From Pseudoalteromonas luteoviolacea NCIMB 1944 (lineage in GTDB: Bacteria > Pseudomonadota > Gammaproteobacteria > Enterobacterales > Alteromonadaceae), in contig NZ_AUXS01000053.1 in NCBI RefSeq assembly GCF_001625565.1, forward strand, positions 124,001 to 188,000: a DNA stretch of 64,000 bases, read 5' to 3'. Under the pieces are notes generated by a model. The model did not search any database. It saw only the letters and a list, made by a program, of their open reading frames with translations, and had not been told where the DNA came from. Position numbers and translations under genes: made by a program. Of the stretch, positions 17,695-26,312 are shown one piece after another. Numbering within the stretch: position 1 is the stretch's first letter; every line of letters starts with the position of its first letter.

Positions 17695-18554
17695 AGTGGT
17701 AGATAATAAAGAGAAGCTAGATGCACTTGCTGTTTTGTAATATCAGGGAAGTTACGCCTTATACCATAGGCATGATAAAGGGGCTCCAATATCTTGCTCC
17801 CGGCTAGATTGTCTAGCTGCCTCAAAAAATGCAAAGCACTGCCTTTTTTGCCCGCGCTCGCATTTTTTCGGCAACACATTTGATAGCGAGCAATAAGCCC
17901 TACCAAGCTGTGCTTTACACCTTCCTCTTGTAATTTTAATTCAGCTTCAATGAAAAAAGCGACACCGCTCCAATAAACACGCTGATATGCTTTTAACCGC
18001 CACATATTTTCAGATACCGAGGACAAAGTACCGGTAAATGTGCGCGTTGCTCTTTCACCTCGGGCAAGCCCCGCGCTGATACGTTGCACAAACTCTTCTG
18101 ACGAGATGATACCACTTCTAAGCATTACCCCATTTTGTAAATAGGTCGCCAGCCCTTCCGCAAGCCACATATCCCGGTAAGCTAATAAAGGGTGATATAA
18201 ATGAGCGAGTTCATGGTATAGCGTCCAATCTTCCTTTAAAGCCCATAATGACGCTTTGGTGTTGACATGAAGTGTGATGCTATCAATATTCCCCCGGGAT
18301 ATCTCGCCCCAGGGAACGGGTTCATTCGCATACTCAATAGCATGAATATAAACGGGTACAGTCGGTTGCTCTAATTTCCCAAGGACCAAGGTAGTTTTTT
18401 CAAGCCCGTGGTGTAACCAATTGTTCACTTTTTCAGATTCTAAAGACGTGTGGGGAGCACTGTGCCATACAGCGTCAATGTTATTGCTGCATGCAGGAAA
18501 ACAACAGCCCATAAAACACGTAAATCCGACAATACAACGGCCTATAAGCCCCAT
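17685..18554 (-). CDS. Putative exported gluzincin-type metallopeptidase
   Basis: A 289-residue protein with an N-terminal hydrophobic segment ending FPAC at about Cys22, so it may be a lipoprotein. The zinc motif HELAH lies at 114-118, followed by WLAEGLATYL with Glu133 as likely third ligand. This is the pattern of MA-clan peptidase-like domains. I cannot assign a substrate. It follows an FHA-domain regulator gene after 36 bp on the same strand, so the two are probably co-transcribed. It could act on cell-wall or surface proteins; no direct evidence. Confidence 0.65.
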   Translation of the reverse strand: MGLIGRCIVGFTCFMGCCFPACSNNIDAVWHSAPHTSLESEKVNNWLHHGLEKTTLVLGKLEQPTVPVYIHAIEYANEPVPWGEISRGNIDSITLHVNTKASLWALKEDWTLYHELAHLYHPLLAYRDMWLAEGLATYLQNGVMLRSGIISSEEFVQRISAGLARGERATRTFTGTLSSVSENMWRLKAYQRVYWSGVAFFIEAELKLQEEGVKHSLVGLIARYQMCCRKNASAGKKGSALHFLRQLDNLAGSKILEPLYHAYGIRRNFPDITKQQVHLASLYYLPLKK

Positions 18555-18590
18555 AGTTTCTCATGCTATAAACTTGGATCCCAATTAGGA

Positions 18591-19568
18591 TTATAGCGCT
18601 AGCTGCAGCCCTGTGTAGGATGCTTCAGTGTGAGAACCTTTTTTAATGGTAAAATGTTTGCCACCGAAGCGCACTCTGCCACGTTTTCGCTCAATAATTT
18701 TCTCAGCTAAACTTTTGTCGTCAACTAAGTCGACAAATTGTTTACGAGCTCTGTGTATTTGGATATTGATGTGGCTTTCACTAATGCCTAGATCTTTAGA
18801 CAATTGAGATACACTCACCCAACCTCTTTCACTTTCTTCTTCTACAGCAGCTTCATCACGGGCCTTATAACGAGCTAGTAACGCAGTCAGATAATGATGT
18901 GTTCTGACGTCAAAATCTAATGCTGCGCCGTTATGATTCACTTTTAATTCTGTTATTTCTTCGTCTAGACTAATATCAAATACAAATTCAAGATTTGACT
19001 GGTGCGCTTTATCAATAGGCATGGTAGCTTCTTGAGAAGCTGCTTCAACTTGAAATAGGTACCATAGTTCATTTGCAACACACAGGTTATCACTGTCAGT
19101 TAGCGCAACTATTCTGCCACTTTCAAGGTGTTCGTAACACCAGCATAGTTTTTCATTATCATAAAAAACCACTAACTCAGGGTCTGCTTCTGAGGGAAGG
19201 AAGTGGTACTTTTCGAGCGGAATAACTTCATCAGGTTGATCATTACACGACGGGATCAGCAAATCTTTTGGCGGTGAAATTGAGTCTACGATAAAGGTCT
19301 GAGGGTGCATTTCAGAAAAAGTGATCTCATCATCAACTTTCAAGTGTATCGCTTGATTGTAAGCAATTCTCTGTCCGTTCAGCCATACACCATTTTTACT
19401 GAGGTCTCGCAACTCCCAATCCTGTCCATTGTGTTCAATGACTGCATGAATACGTGAAATCTCAACACCACTGACTTGCGTATCTACAGAGTATGTTAGC
19501 CTACCAAAGCGATGAAACGCCTTTAAGTAGATCACATCTGTACAGTCCTTTACTTTAAGCTTTGCCAT
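18591..19568 (-). CDS. FHA-domain protein with C-terminal DNA-binding-like region
   Basis: A 325-residue protein. Residues about 15-95 form a forkhead-associated domain, with the phosphothreonine-binding signature FGR (21-23), SRIH (38-41) and LSKNGVWLNG (about 57-66). The middle (about 100-230) is acidic and unassigned. Residues about 230-305 contain SVSQLSKDLGISESHINIQIHRARKQF, which looks like a helix-turn-helix. A basic tail with ERKRGRVRFGG resembles the C-terminal wing of some transcription factors. FHA domains read Ser/Thr phosphorylation, so this may be a phospho-controlled regulator; no kinase is adjacent. AGGCGG precedes the ATG. Confidence 0.7.
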   Translation of the reverse strand: MAKLKVKDCTDVIYLKAFHRFGRLTYSVDTQVSGVEISRIHAVIEHNGQDWELRDLSKNGVWLNGQRIAYNQAIHLKVDDEITFSEMHPQTFIVDSISPPKDLLIPSCNDQPDEVIPLEKYHFLPSEADPELVVFYDNEKLCWCYEHLESGRIVALTDSDNLCVANELWYLFQVEAASQEATMPIDKAHQSNLEFVFDISLDEEITELKVNHNGAALDFDVRTHHYLTALLARYKARDEAAVEEESERGWVSVSQLSKDLGISESHINIQIHRARKQFVDLVDDKSLAEKIIERKRGRVRFGGKHFTIKKGSHTEASYTGLQLAL

Positions 19569-19805
19569 GGATCCGCCTTATTTCTCTTTTTGGTACTATC
19601 TTGAACTAGGTATGCAGCGTAATACTTGCCGCAAGCTACCTTTTACACATTTTAACGCTTAAGCCCAACTAAATAAATTACGCCTTATTACACCTGCAAA
19701 AAATTGCAAAATGCTTGTGTCTATTTTACTCCGTGTCGATAACCTGACTCTGGTAATCTCCATCAAAATTGCCTAAAGTTATCAATGGCTCCCTTCAAAT
19801 AAACT

Positions 19806-20603
19806 ATGACACAAACTATGTTGCGTCCCATAACTATATCACTTGTATTGATACTCATCACTCATCTCATTAGCTTCCCAGCCACTGCTGATGCACCTAT
19901 CAAGCCACGTGTTACAATTTTAGTAGACGATAGCTACCCCCCGTACTCATACGAAAGCAACGGATATCTATATGGCATCTATATCGAGCAAGTTAGACTA
20001 GCTGCGAGGCAATTATCTGAACACTACCAGGTAACACTTGAAGCAATTCCATGGAAACGGGGGGTGGCAGCAATGGAGAATGGCGAAGCCTTTGCTTTAC
20101 TTCCCCCATATATCCACAAAGACAAAAGGCCCTATATTTGGCCTTACTCAGTATCTTTAGGCGCAGAAGACGTTGTGGCATTTTGCAACCCAGGCATTAC
20201 GTTGAACAATATTTTGCAACGATCGCCTCAGCTACCTCCGATCAATATAGGTATTAATTCGGGTTTTTTGATTTTAGATAAGGAGCTGAATTCGGCGAAA
20301 AGGCAAGGCTTGATTAAAATTTGGGAAAATAAAGATACGCTAACCAATATTAAAAAGCTCTCGAAGTTTCGCTTAGACTGCTACGTCAACGACAGATTAT
20401 CAACATTGATGGGATTTGAATCGGTAAAAAGAGAGATTCAAACACTGGATATGAAGCAGTTTAAAGAAGATCGCATAGTTCTAAGCCGAACCGCACACAT
20501 TGGCTACACAAAAGACAATGGCGACAAGTTTCCATTCAAATATGACTTTATACAAAAAATGGATGAAGCTTTACTCACAGTTCAGGCGAAAATGAATGAA
20601 TAA
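19806..20603 (+). CDS. Periplasmic solute-binding-like protein, family 3
   Basis: A 265-residue protein with a signal peptide (about 1-28, cut near ATA) and the type II periplasmic-binding fold common to amino-acid receptors. Recognisable pieces are TILVDDSYPPYSY near the mature start and GIYIEQVRLAARQL. The core is less conserved and lacks an adjacent ABC permease, as is usual for the large group of stand-alone SBP_bac_3 proteins in marine gammaproteobacteria. Ligand unknown. Transcribed divergently from the FHA gene. Confidence 0.75.
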   Translation: MTQTMLRPITISLVLILITHLISFPATADAPIKPRVTILVDDSYPPYSYESNGYLYGIYIEQVRLAARQLSEHYQVTLEAIPWKRGVAAMENGEAFALLPPYIHKDKRPYIWPYSVSLGAEDVVAFCNPGITLNNILQRSPQLPPINIGINSGFLILDKELNSAKRQGLIKIWENKDTLTNIKKLSKFRLDCYVNDRLSTLMGFESVKREIQTLDMKQFKEDRIVLSRTAHIGYTKDNGDKFPFKYDFIQKMDEALLTVQAKMNE

Positions 20604-20703
20604 GCTACACGACGCATAATTAGCTTTTAATTCAGAACTGGTGATACACCTAAAATTAAATGTATCACCGCGCTCCCTATTTTTAAAAGCAATGCTGCGA
20701 ATG

Positions 20704-23700
20704 CTATCGCATCCAAACTTTGATTTCTGCCAATCCATTTGATTGCAACAATTGTAATTGAGACTCTACGTTTTGACTCTGCTCGAACTCAAATGCGTCT
20801 AGCTCATCATCGAACACGACTGACGCAGCGCCATCTCCACCACTGCGCTTAACTTGATGCAATGCGATATCAGCCAAATTAACCGATGCTTCCCAACCAA
20901 TTACATGCCCTCCTAGCATTTGCAAAGGATAGAAAGACCAACCAACAGAAACAGTCATTTTTGTAGACTTGCCGTTTGGTAAAGTAAAATCAAACTCGCC
21001 AATTGCTTTACATAGCTCTTTTACATACTCATCGACATCGGAACATTGAAAATCTCGTAGTAGAAGCAAAAACTCGTCACCACTCCAACGCGCCACGTAG
21101 TCTGACCCCTGGGTGCGAGTATTGAGTAATGTAGCAAGCTGCTGTAGACAACTGTCCCCACCGATAGGGCCGTTTGCATCATTTACCTTGCTAAATTTGT
21201 CGATATTCAAAATCATTAAAACAAGGCTTTTCCCCTGCTCTCTCAATGAGTGAGCATTGCGCTGATAGTGTTCAATATCCTTGGGTAACTGATCGAATAA
21301 AAAGCGCCTGCTTTTGAGCCCTGTTAGTTCATCAGAGTGACTTACCAATTTCAGTTGCGTATTTACTTTATTTAGCTTTTCATTGGCTTTTCTCAACTCG
21401 GTCGTCCGCTCTGTTACCAGTTCTTCTAGCGCAGCCTGTTTACGCCGTTCTTGCGCTCTAAATACCCAGAAAACGAGATAAAATAAGAAAATAAAGCCAC
21501 AAGTAATAATCAGCCTGAAAAATACAGTTTCGTCAAAACGGCGTGGGAGTGTCAATTTAACTGACTTTGAATGGGCCTCTTGCCAATCTTCACCTCGGCG
21601 CTTCACTTCCAACTTAAAGGTAAATTCACCCGGTGGTAAATTGGTATAGATGGCCTCTCTTCGCGCCAACGCATCGCGCCATTGATCGTCATGTCCCTCG
21701 AGTTTGTATCTAAATTCAATACTTTGGGGCGCATAAAAATCAATTGCCGTATAGCGGATGGTCAAATCCCGTTCATTTGTATCAAGCACTATACTCTCAA
21801 CAATTTTATTGGGTGTCAGTTCTCGTGTTGGGGTTGTGATCCCTTCAAAACGGGGCTGTAACTCACTATCACTGAACAACTTAACACTTTTAGGGATCCT
21901 CACCACCCCTTGCAAACTTGGGTATAAAAGAACATCATCCACCTCAACAACTGAGTCATGACCAAGGCCTGTACAACACTGACTTGGCATGCCATCTAAT
22001 TGACGATCAAAAGGATTTATCACCTGCTCTACTTTGAGGTTGTCTATTTCACGGGTAAATTGCTCTATCGACATGCGATAGACCCCTTTCATTGAACTAA
22101 CCCAAATAAAGTTTTGCTCTTTGTCGTAATGCAATGACAGAATCGGTCCATATGGTAGACCGTGAGATGCGTCTAATTGGAACCAATCACCTGAACTGGT
22201 GCGATAATACAACCCGTCATAAAACGTACCGACCAGCGTAGTGTAATTTTCAACGTGTAATATACTCGTCACATAGGCAGATTCTAAAGAAGTTTGACCG
22301 CCGATCTTTTCAATTCCACGTTCATTGTATTTGTAAGCACCTTTATCAGTGCCAATAAACCCATAGCGAGGAAAGTCGACAATATAGGTGACAAACTGAC
22401 TACCTAAAAAAGCATTATAGGTAAATGGCGTTAAACCATTGTAATCTAATCGATATAAGCCTCGCCCTGTACCGATCCAAAGCCCCCCTTGGTTAGACGG
22501 GCTAATCGTAAATACTTGCGTTTGACGAAATTCTCGATTTGGAATAGCCAATAAGCGGCCATCATCATAAATAACAACCCCTCGTCCAGTCCCTAAGTAA
22601 AGGCGGTCGTCAAGAAACTCCATATCGTGTACTTCAACACCCTTTAACTGGGCAGGCGTAATAATAGGCTGGTAGTTATCATCCTGATCCAGCATGCCAA
22701 CCCCTTCACGGGTCGCGACCCAGACATTTCCTCTTGGACCCATTGTCATTGCCGAAATAGCTTGCTTGCCCCGCAAACCCGCTTGAAATCTTTCCACTCG
22801 ACCTGAATGTGCAAGCCACAAACCTTCGTTTATGCTTGCAAGCCATACATTGTTGCTTTTATCAATGAACAAGTCGGTAAACCAAATCCCCTGATCAAGT
22901 TGTACGAGATCGACAGACTGCCACTCTCCACCACTTTCTTTATAAAGCAAACGACCATATGTAGAGACCCAGAGACCACCTTGCTCATCGCTTAAAAACT
23001 TATAAACTGCGCTGTTGCCAATTTCGTCAAAGCGACGCAAGACTTCATCAAAATCCAAGAAAAATGCGCCAAGTTGAGAAGCCAAAAATAGCTTGCCATC
23101 AACCCAAGCTAGGTCGTGAATGTTGGTTTGAGCCAGTTGTCTAGGCAGTGAGATTTTACTGGATAACTCCAGTCTCATACCGTTTGAGCCCACAAACTGC
23201 GCTTCTCCTATACGTAATAAGTGGCGCTCGTTGACCACCCAGATACCATCTGGAGATGGCGCCATTTTAGTTACAGCACCGACAATTTGACTGATATGTG
23301 TAAGTGATAATTTACTATCGTCTAAGTTGTTTTTATCCAACATTAAACGCTTAGCTGAGATGTAATACAGACCATTTGCCGCAACCCAGATGTTGCCGCT
23401 ATTATCTTCAATGATGTCTTTTACATCCGCTTGTATTTTAAATTGCTGCGCTTTCATCGTCTGCGGATCGATACGCAACACGCCTCGTCGAGTACCTACC
23501 CACAGCATACCAAAGCGATCAACAACAAGCTTGTTGATTGCATTACTGACTAAAAAATTGGTGTTTTGAGTGTTAAAGTTTACAAACTGGTGCCCATCAA
23601 ATCGGCTCAGTCCAAATTGTGTCCCGAGCCAGATATAGCCTTGCTGATCTTGCACCACACTTTTAATACTCTGTGATGGTAAATCATTTTGCATATTCCA

Positions 23701-23781
23701 CTGTTTAACAACGTAATCGTTGATAGCCGCATTTACGTGAAACACAGCCGTCAAAATTAACAGTAGAAAAAACTTGTGCAT
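20704..23781 (-). CDS. Propeller-sensor diguanylate cyclase (Reg_prop, Y_Y_Y, GGDEF)
   Basis: A 1025-residue membrane sensor. A signal peptide at 1-19 is followed by about 14 two-component-regulator propeller repeats (segments of the type GYIWLGTQFGLSRFDG and NVWVATREGVGML) forming two periplasmic beta-propellers. Then come a Y_Y_Y domain (PPGEFTFKLEVKRRGEDW), one TM helix (about 758-780), a coiled coil, and a GGDEF domain with the active loop WSGDEF (S900-F904). The first Gly is Ser, a substitution seen in active cyclases. It likely makes c-di-GMP in response to an extracellular, perhaps polysaccharide, ligand. I start at the ATG at 23781, which has GAGGG before it; an upstream in-frame TTG does not fit a signal peptide. 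Confidence 0.85.
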   Translation of the reverse strand: MHKFFLLLILTAVFHVNAAINDYVVKQWNMQNDLPSQSIKSVVQDQQGYIWLGTQFGLSRFDGHQFVNFNTQNTNFLVSNAINKLVVDRFGMLWVGTRRGVLRIDPQTMKAQQFKIQADVKDIIEDNSGNIWVAANGLYYISAKRLMLDKNNLDDSKLSLTHISQIVGAVTKMAPSPDGIWVVNERHLLRIGEAQFVGSNGMRLELSSKISLPRQLAQTNIHDLAWVDGKLFLASQLGAFFLDFDEVLRRFDEIGNSAVYKFLSDEQGGLWVSTYGRLLYKESGGEWQSVDLVQLDQGIWFTDLFIDKSNNVWLASINEGLWLAHSGRVERFQAGLRGKQAISAMTMGPRGNVWVATREGVGMLDQDDNYQPIITPAQLKGVEVHDMEFLDDRLYLGTGRGVVIYDDGRLLAIPNREFRQTQVFTISPSNQGGLWIGTGRGLYRLDYNGLTPFTYNAFLGSQFVTYIVDFPRYGFIGTDKGAYKYNERGIEKIGGQTSLESAYVTSILHVENYTTLVGTFYDGLYYRTSSGDWFQLDASHGLPYGPILSLHYDKEQNFIWVSSMKGVYRMSIEQFTREIDNLKVEQVINPFDRQLDGMPSQCCTGLGHDSVVEVDDVLLYPSLQGVVRIPKSVKLFSDSELQPRFEGITTPTRELTPNKIVESIVLDTNERDLTIRYTAIDFYAPQSIEFRYKLEGHDDQWRDALARREAIYTNLPPGEFTFKLEVKRRGEDWQEAHSKSVKLTLPRRFDETVFFRLIITCGFIFLFYLVFWVFRAQERRKQAALEELVTERTTELRKANEKLNKVNTQLKLVSHSDELTGLKSRRFLFDQLPKDIEHYQRNAHSLREQGKSLVLMILNIDKFSKVNDANGPIGGDSCLQQLATLLNTRTQGSDYVARWSGDEFLLLLRDFQCSDVDEYVKELCKAIGEFDFTLPNGKSTKMTVSVGWSFYPLQMLGGHVIGWEASVNLADIALHQVKRSGGDGAASVVFDDELDAFEFEQSQNVESQLQLLQSNGLAEIKVWMR

Positions 23782-23806
23782 AGATTCCCTCTTTTTCAAC
23801 TTTAAT

Positions 23807-24292
23807 TTAGCCGCCTAGGACCCCTGTTTTAAACAAAGCTTGGATACAAATCAATGAAAAAATACCAGCTAAAACATCATCCGCCATGATCCCACGGCCA
23901 CCATGTAGCTTCTTATCCAGCATGCGGATCGGCCCAGGTTTTGCGATGTCGAAGAAACGAAACAGTGCAAAGCCGACCAACAATGACTGCCAGCTGATCG
24001 CAGCTCCAATCATTGTAATATAAAAACCTACGACCTCATCCCATACAATGGCAGGGTGGTCATGTACATTAACGTCCCGAGCCGTTTTACCACATACCCA
24101 AACCCCAAATATCGTCATCAATACTGCGAGGCAAACCTGAAACCATATTGGTAGCGTCATGGTGGCAAAAATAAAAGGCAAACCAGCCAAAGTACCGACT
24201 GTTCCTGGGGCTTTGGGGGCAAGTCCCGTACCAAACCCCAATGCAAACAATTGATGTGGGCGTTTGAGATTGAATTTTAACGACTTATCCAA
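23807..24292 (-). CDS. pgpA: Phosphatidylglycerophosphatase A
   Basis: A 161-residue membrane phosphatase. FGTGLAPKAPGTVGTLAGLP near the N-terminus is the PgpA signature. Acidic residues in VWDEVVGFYITM and ADDVLAGI complete the family pattern, and four hydrophobic segments span the protein. It dephosphorylates phosphatidylglycerophosphate to phosphatidylglycerol at the inner membrane. The start is a TTG at 24292 with AGGAGCGAGC before it. It follows thiL by 8 bp, the same order as in many gammaproteobacteria. Confidence 0.93.
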   Translation of the reverse strand: MDKSLKFNLKRPHQLFALGFGTGLAPKAPGTVGTLAGLPFIFATMTLPIWFQVCLAVLMTIFGVWVCGKTARDVNVHDHPAIVWDEVVGFYITMIGAAISWQSLLVGFALFRFFDIAKPGPIRMLDKKLHGGRGIMADDVLAGIFSLICIQALFKTGVLGG

Positions 24293-24300
24293 GCTCGCTC

Positions 24301-25266
24301 CTAATTAAAGTGTTCATAGCCAGCTTGCTCTGGAATAGAGTATTTCTCGCCATTTTTGTAGAGCTCTATTTCGCCTACAGTATTAGTTATTTGTCCAATA
24401 CAGGTCGCTTCGACACCGTACTGCATTAATCTTGCCTCTACGGCACTTCTGTTATTGTCGTTTACTGTAAAGAGCAATTGGTAGTCATCACCATACGACA
24501 TACTTAGCATATCAATAAGTGCTTGATCTTCCACCGCACGTAAATCATCGGATACAGGAACTTTGTCTACATCAATATCCGCTCCAACCATTGAGCGCTC
24601 TACAATGTGTTGTAAATCAGCCAGCAAACCATCGGAAATATCGATGCACGAAGTCGCCAAGCCTCTCAACACTTGTCCAGCCGCCACATGTGGTTTTGGA
24701 TAATGTAATTTTTCGACAACACGCTTGGTTTGATCTGGACTTAATGCTATACCTCGTTTTCGAGATTCAATCGCTAAAGCCGCATCTCCCACTGGACCAG
24801 TAATATAAATCCAATCACCCACATTGGCACCAGAACGCGTCAATGCTTTTCCCTTTGGCACAATTCCTTTGGCGCAAATTGTGATAGTGAGAGGTCCTTG
24901 AGTCGTGTCGCCTCCGATCAACTGTACATTGTAGTATTCAGCGATTTCATGTAGACCTTCAGTGAACTCTTCCAACCAGGCCATATTGACATCAGGCAAA
25001 GTTAAACCTATTGATACCCAAGTAGGTTCAGCCCCCATTGCGGCCAAATCGCTAAGATTAACAGCCAATACACGATGACCTAACGCTCTTGGTGGAATGT
25101 CGGGGAAAAAGTGTACACCTTCGACTAAGGTGTCTGTGGTCACTGCAAGTTGACAATTCTCTGGAATTTCAACAACAGCACAATCATCACCAATACCAAC
25201 GGCAACATCACGGCGAGTTATGCCTCTGCCTTTGAAGTAATGATTTATTAACTCAAATTCCTTCAT
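24301..25266 (-). CDS. thiL: Thiamine-monophosphate kinase
   Basis: A 321-residue AIR-synthase-fold kinase. It shows GIGDDCAVVEIP, TTDTLVEGVHF, NLSDLAAMGAEP, LIGGDTTQG, and SCIDISDGLLADLQHI with SYGDDYQLLFTV, the expected Mg-ATP and substrate elements. It phosphorylates thiamine monophosphate to the diphosphate cofactor in the cytoplasm. The gene lies between nusB and pgpA. Its ATG sits only five bases after the T-run of a terminator hairpin and has no ribosome site at normal spacing, which is unusual (see findings). Confidence 0.94.
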   Translation of the reverse strand: MKEFELINHYFKGRGITRRDVAVGIGDDCAVVEIPENCQLAVTTDTLVEGVHFFPDIPPRALGHRVLAVNLSDLAAMGAEPTWVSIGLTLPDVNMAWLEEFTEGLHEIAEYYNVQLIGGDTTQGPLTITICAKGIVPKGKALTRSGANVGDWIYITGPVGDAALAIESRKRGIALSPDQTKRVVEKLHYPKPHVAAGQVLRGLATSCIDISDGLLADLQHIVERSMVGADIDVDKVPVSDDLRAVEDQALIDMLSMSYGDDYQLLFTVNDNNRSAVEARLMQYGVEATCIGQITNTVGEIELYKNGEKYSIPEQAGYEHFN

Positions 25267-25270
25267 ACAT

Positions 25271-25294
25271 TAAAAAAGCCGGCCAACGCCGGCT
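25271..25294 (-). terminator. Terminator between nusB and thiL
   Basis: Stem AGCCGGC (25277-25283) and GCCGGCT (25288-25294) with a 4-nt loop, followed on the minus strand by TTTTTT (25277-25272) and then directly by the thiL start codon. It should reduce transcription into thiL-pgpA. Confidence 0.85.
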
Positions 25295-25310
25295 CTCCTC
25301 ATGATTCTGA

Positions 25311-25721
25311 TTATTTGCGGATTTTCTTAACTGCTTTGTCCAACACACCATTTACAAATTTATGGCTGTCTTCTGCACCAAAAATTTTGGCCAGTTCAAT
25401 CCCTTCGTTGATGGCCACTTTATAAGGCACATCTTCACGGAACTTAAGCTCATACGCGCTTACGCGTAAAGTCGCTAACTCAACCATGTCTAAGTCGTCA
25501 AATGGACGAGATAGGTGAGGTTGAATCGCTTCATCCAACTGTTTATGGTTTACTGCAACACCACGTGCTAAATCTTTAAAATACTCTACATCAACTTTTG
25601 ATACGTCATTTTCGATTAGCATTTGCTGTTCAATATCAGCAATCGGGTTGCCACTTAACTGCCATGAGTAGACAGCTTGCAATGCAAGCACACGCGCTTT
25701 ACGTCTAGCTGCTGGTTTCAC
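25311..25721 (-). CDS. nusB: Transcription antitermination factor NusB
   Basis: A 136-residue all-helical protein of standard NusB length. It begins RRKARVLALQAVYSWQLSG and ends with VPYKVAINEGIELAKIFG and HKFVNGVLDKAV, the family hallmarks. It pairs with S10/NusE to bind boxA and promote antitermination of rRNA operons. The start is a GTG with AGAGGAATCTCA before it. It lies 11 bp after ribH, the conserved ribH-nusB arrangement. Confidence 0.95.
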   Translation of the reverse strand: MKPAARRKARVLALQAVYSWQLSGNPIADIEQQMLIENDVSKVDVEYFKDLARGVAVNHKQLDEAIQPHLSRPFDDLDMVELATLRVSAYELKFREDVPYKVAINEGIELAKIFGAEDSHKFVNGVLDKAVKKIRK

Positions 25722-25732
25722 TGAGATTCCTC

Positions 25733-26197
25733 TTAAATTTGCTCAAGTACGTTAACCATCTCAAGTGCACCAAGTGCAGCTTCACCGCCCTTGTTGCCCA
25801 TTTTGGTTCCCGCACGTTCGATAGCTTGCTCAATACTTTCTGTTGTCAATACGCCAAATGCAACTGGAATATCGTAATCTAATGAAACGCTTGCTAGTCC
25901 TTTGTTTGACTCGTTGGCAACCAGATCGAAATGTGGTGTGCCACCGCGAATAATAACGCCTAGCGCGATAATAGCATCATGCTCTTTTTTCATTGCAACA
26001 CGTTTAGCTGCAAGAGGTAACTCAACGGCACCTGGTACATAAACCACTGTGATGTCTTCTTCTTTCACGCCACCTGTGCGCTTTAATTCATCTACAGCAC
26101 CTTCTAATAAGCTGCTGCCAATGAAATCGTTAAAACGAGAAATGACAATGGCAAATTTTTTACCTGGTGCGAACTTGTTACCTTCAATTATTTTCAT
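25733..26197 (-). CDS. ribH: 6,7-dimethyl-8-ribityllumazine synthase
   Basis: A 154-residue lumazine synthase. It has FAIVISRFNDFIGSSLLEGAVDEL, VPGAVELPLAAKR and ALGVIIRGGTPHFDLVANE, with the catalytic His in TPHFD. It condenses the pyrimidine intermediate with 3,4-dihydroxy-2-butanone 4-phosphate. I start it at the ATG at 26197 (AGGAA upstream); an in-frame extension to 26251 adds a hydrophobic leader foreign to the family. It follows ribBX across a 115-bp gap that contains a terminator. Confidence 0.95.
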   Translation of the reverse strand: MKIIEGNKFAPGKKFAIVISRFNDFIGSSLLEGAVDELKRTGGVKEEDITVVYVPGAVELPLAAKRVAMKKEHDAIIALGVIIRGGTPHFDLVANESNKGLASVSLDYDIPVAFGVLTTESIEQAIERAGTKMGNKGGEAALGALEMVNVLEQI

Positions 26198-26260
26198 TAG
26201 ATGATTCCTGATCAGTATTAGCAATAGCCAAATTGACGCGCATAATAGCACATCTTAAAG

Positions 26261-26294
26261 AAAAACACCTACTGTCCAGCAAGACAGTAGGTGT
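26261..26294 (-). terminator. Terminator between ribBX and ribH
   Basis: A 12-bp perfect stem, ACACCTACTGTC (26265-26276) with GACAGTAGGTGT (26283-26294), loop CAGCAA, and TTTTT then C TTT on the minus strand. It should end or attenuate the nrdR-ribD-ribE-ribBX transcript before ribH. Confidence 0.85.
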
Positions 26295-26312
26295 AAAAAG
26301 TGAAGACCGAGA

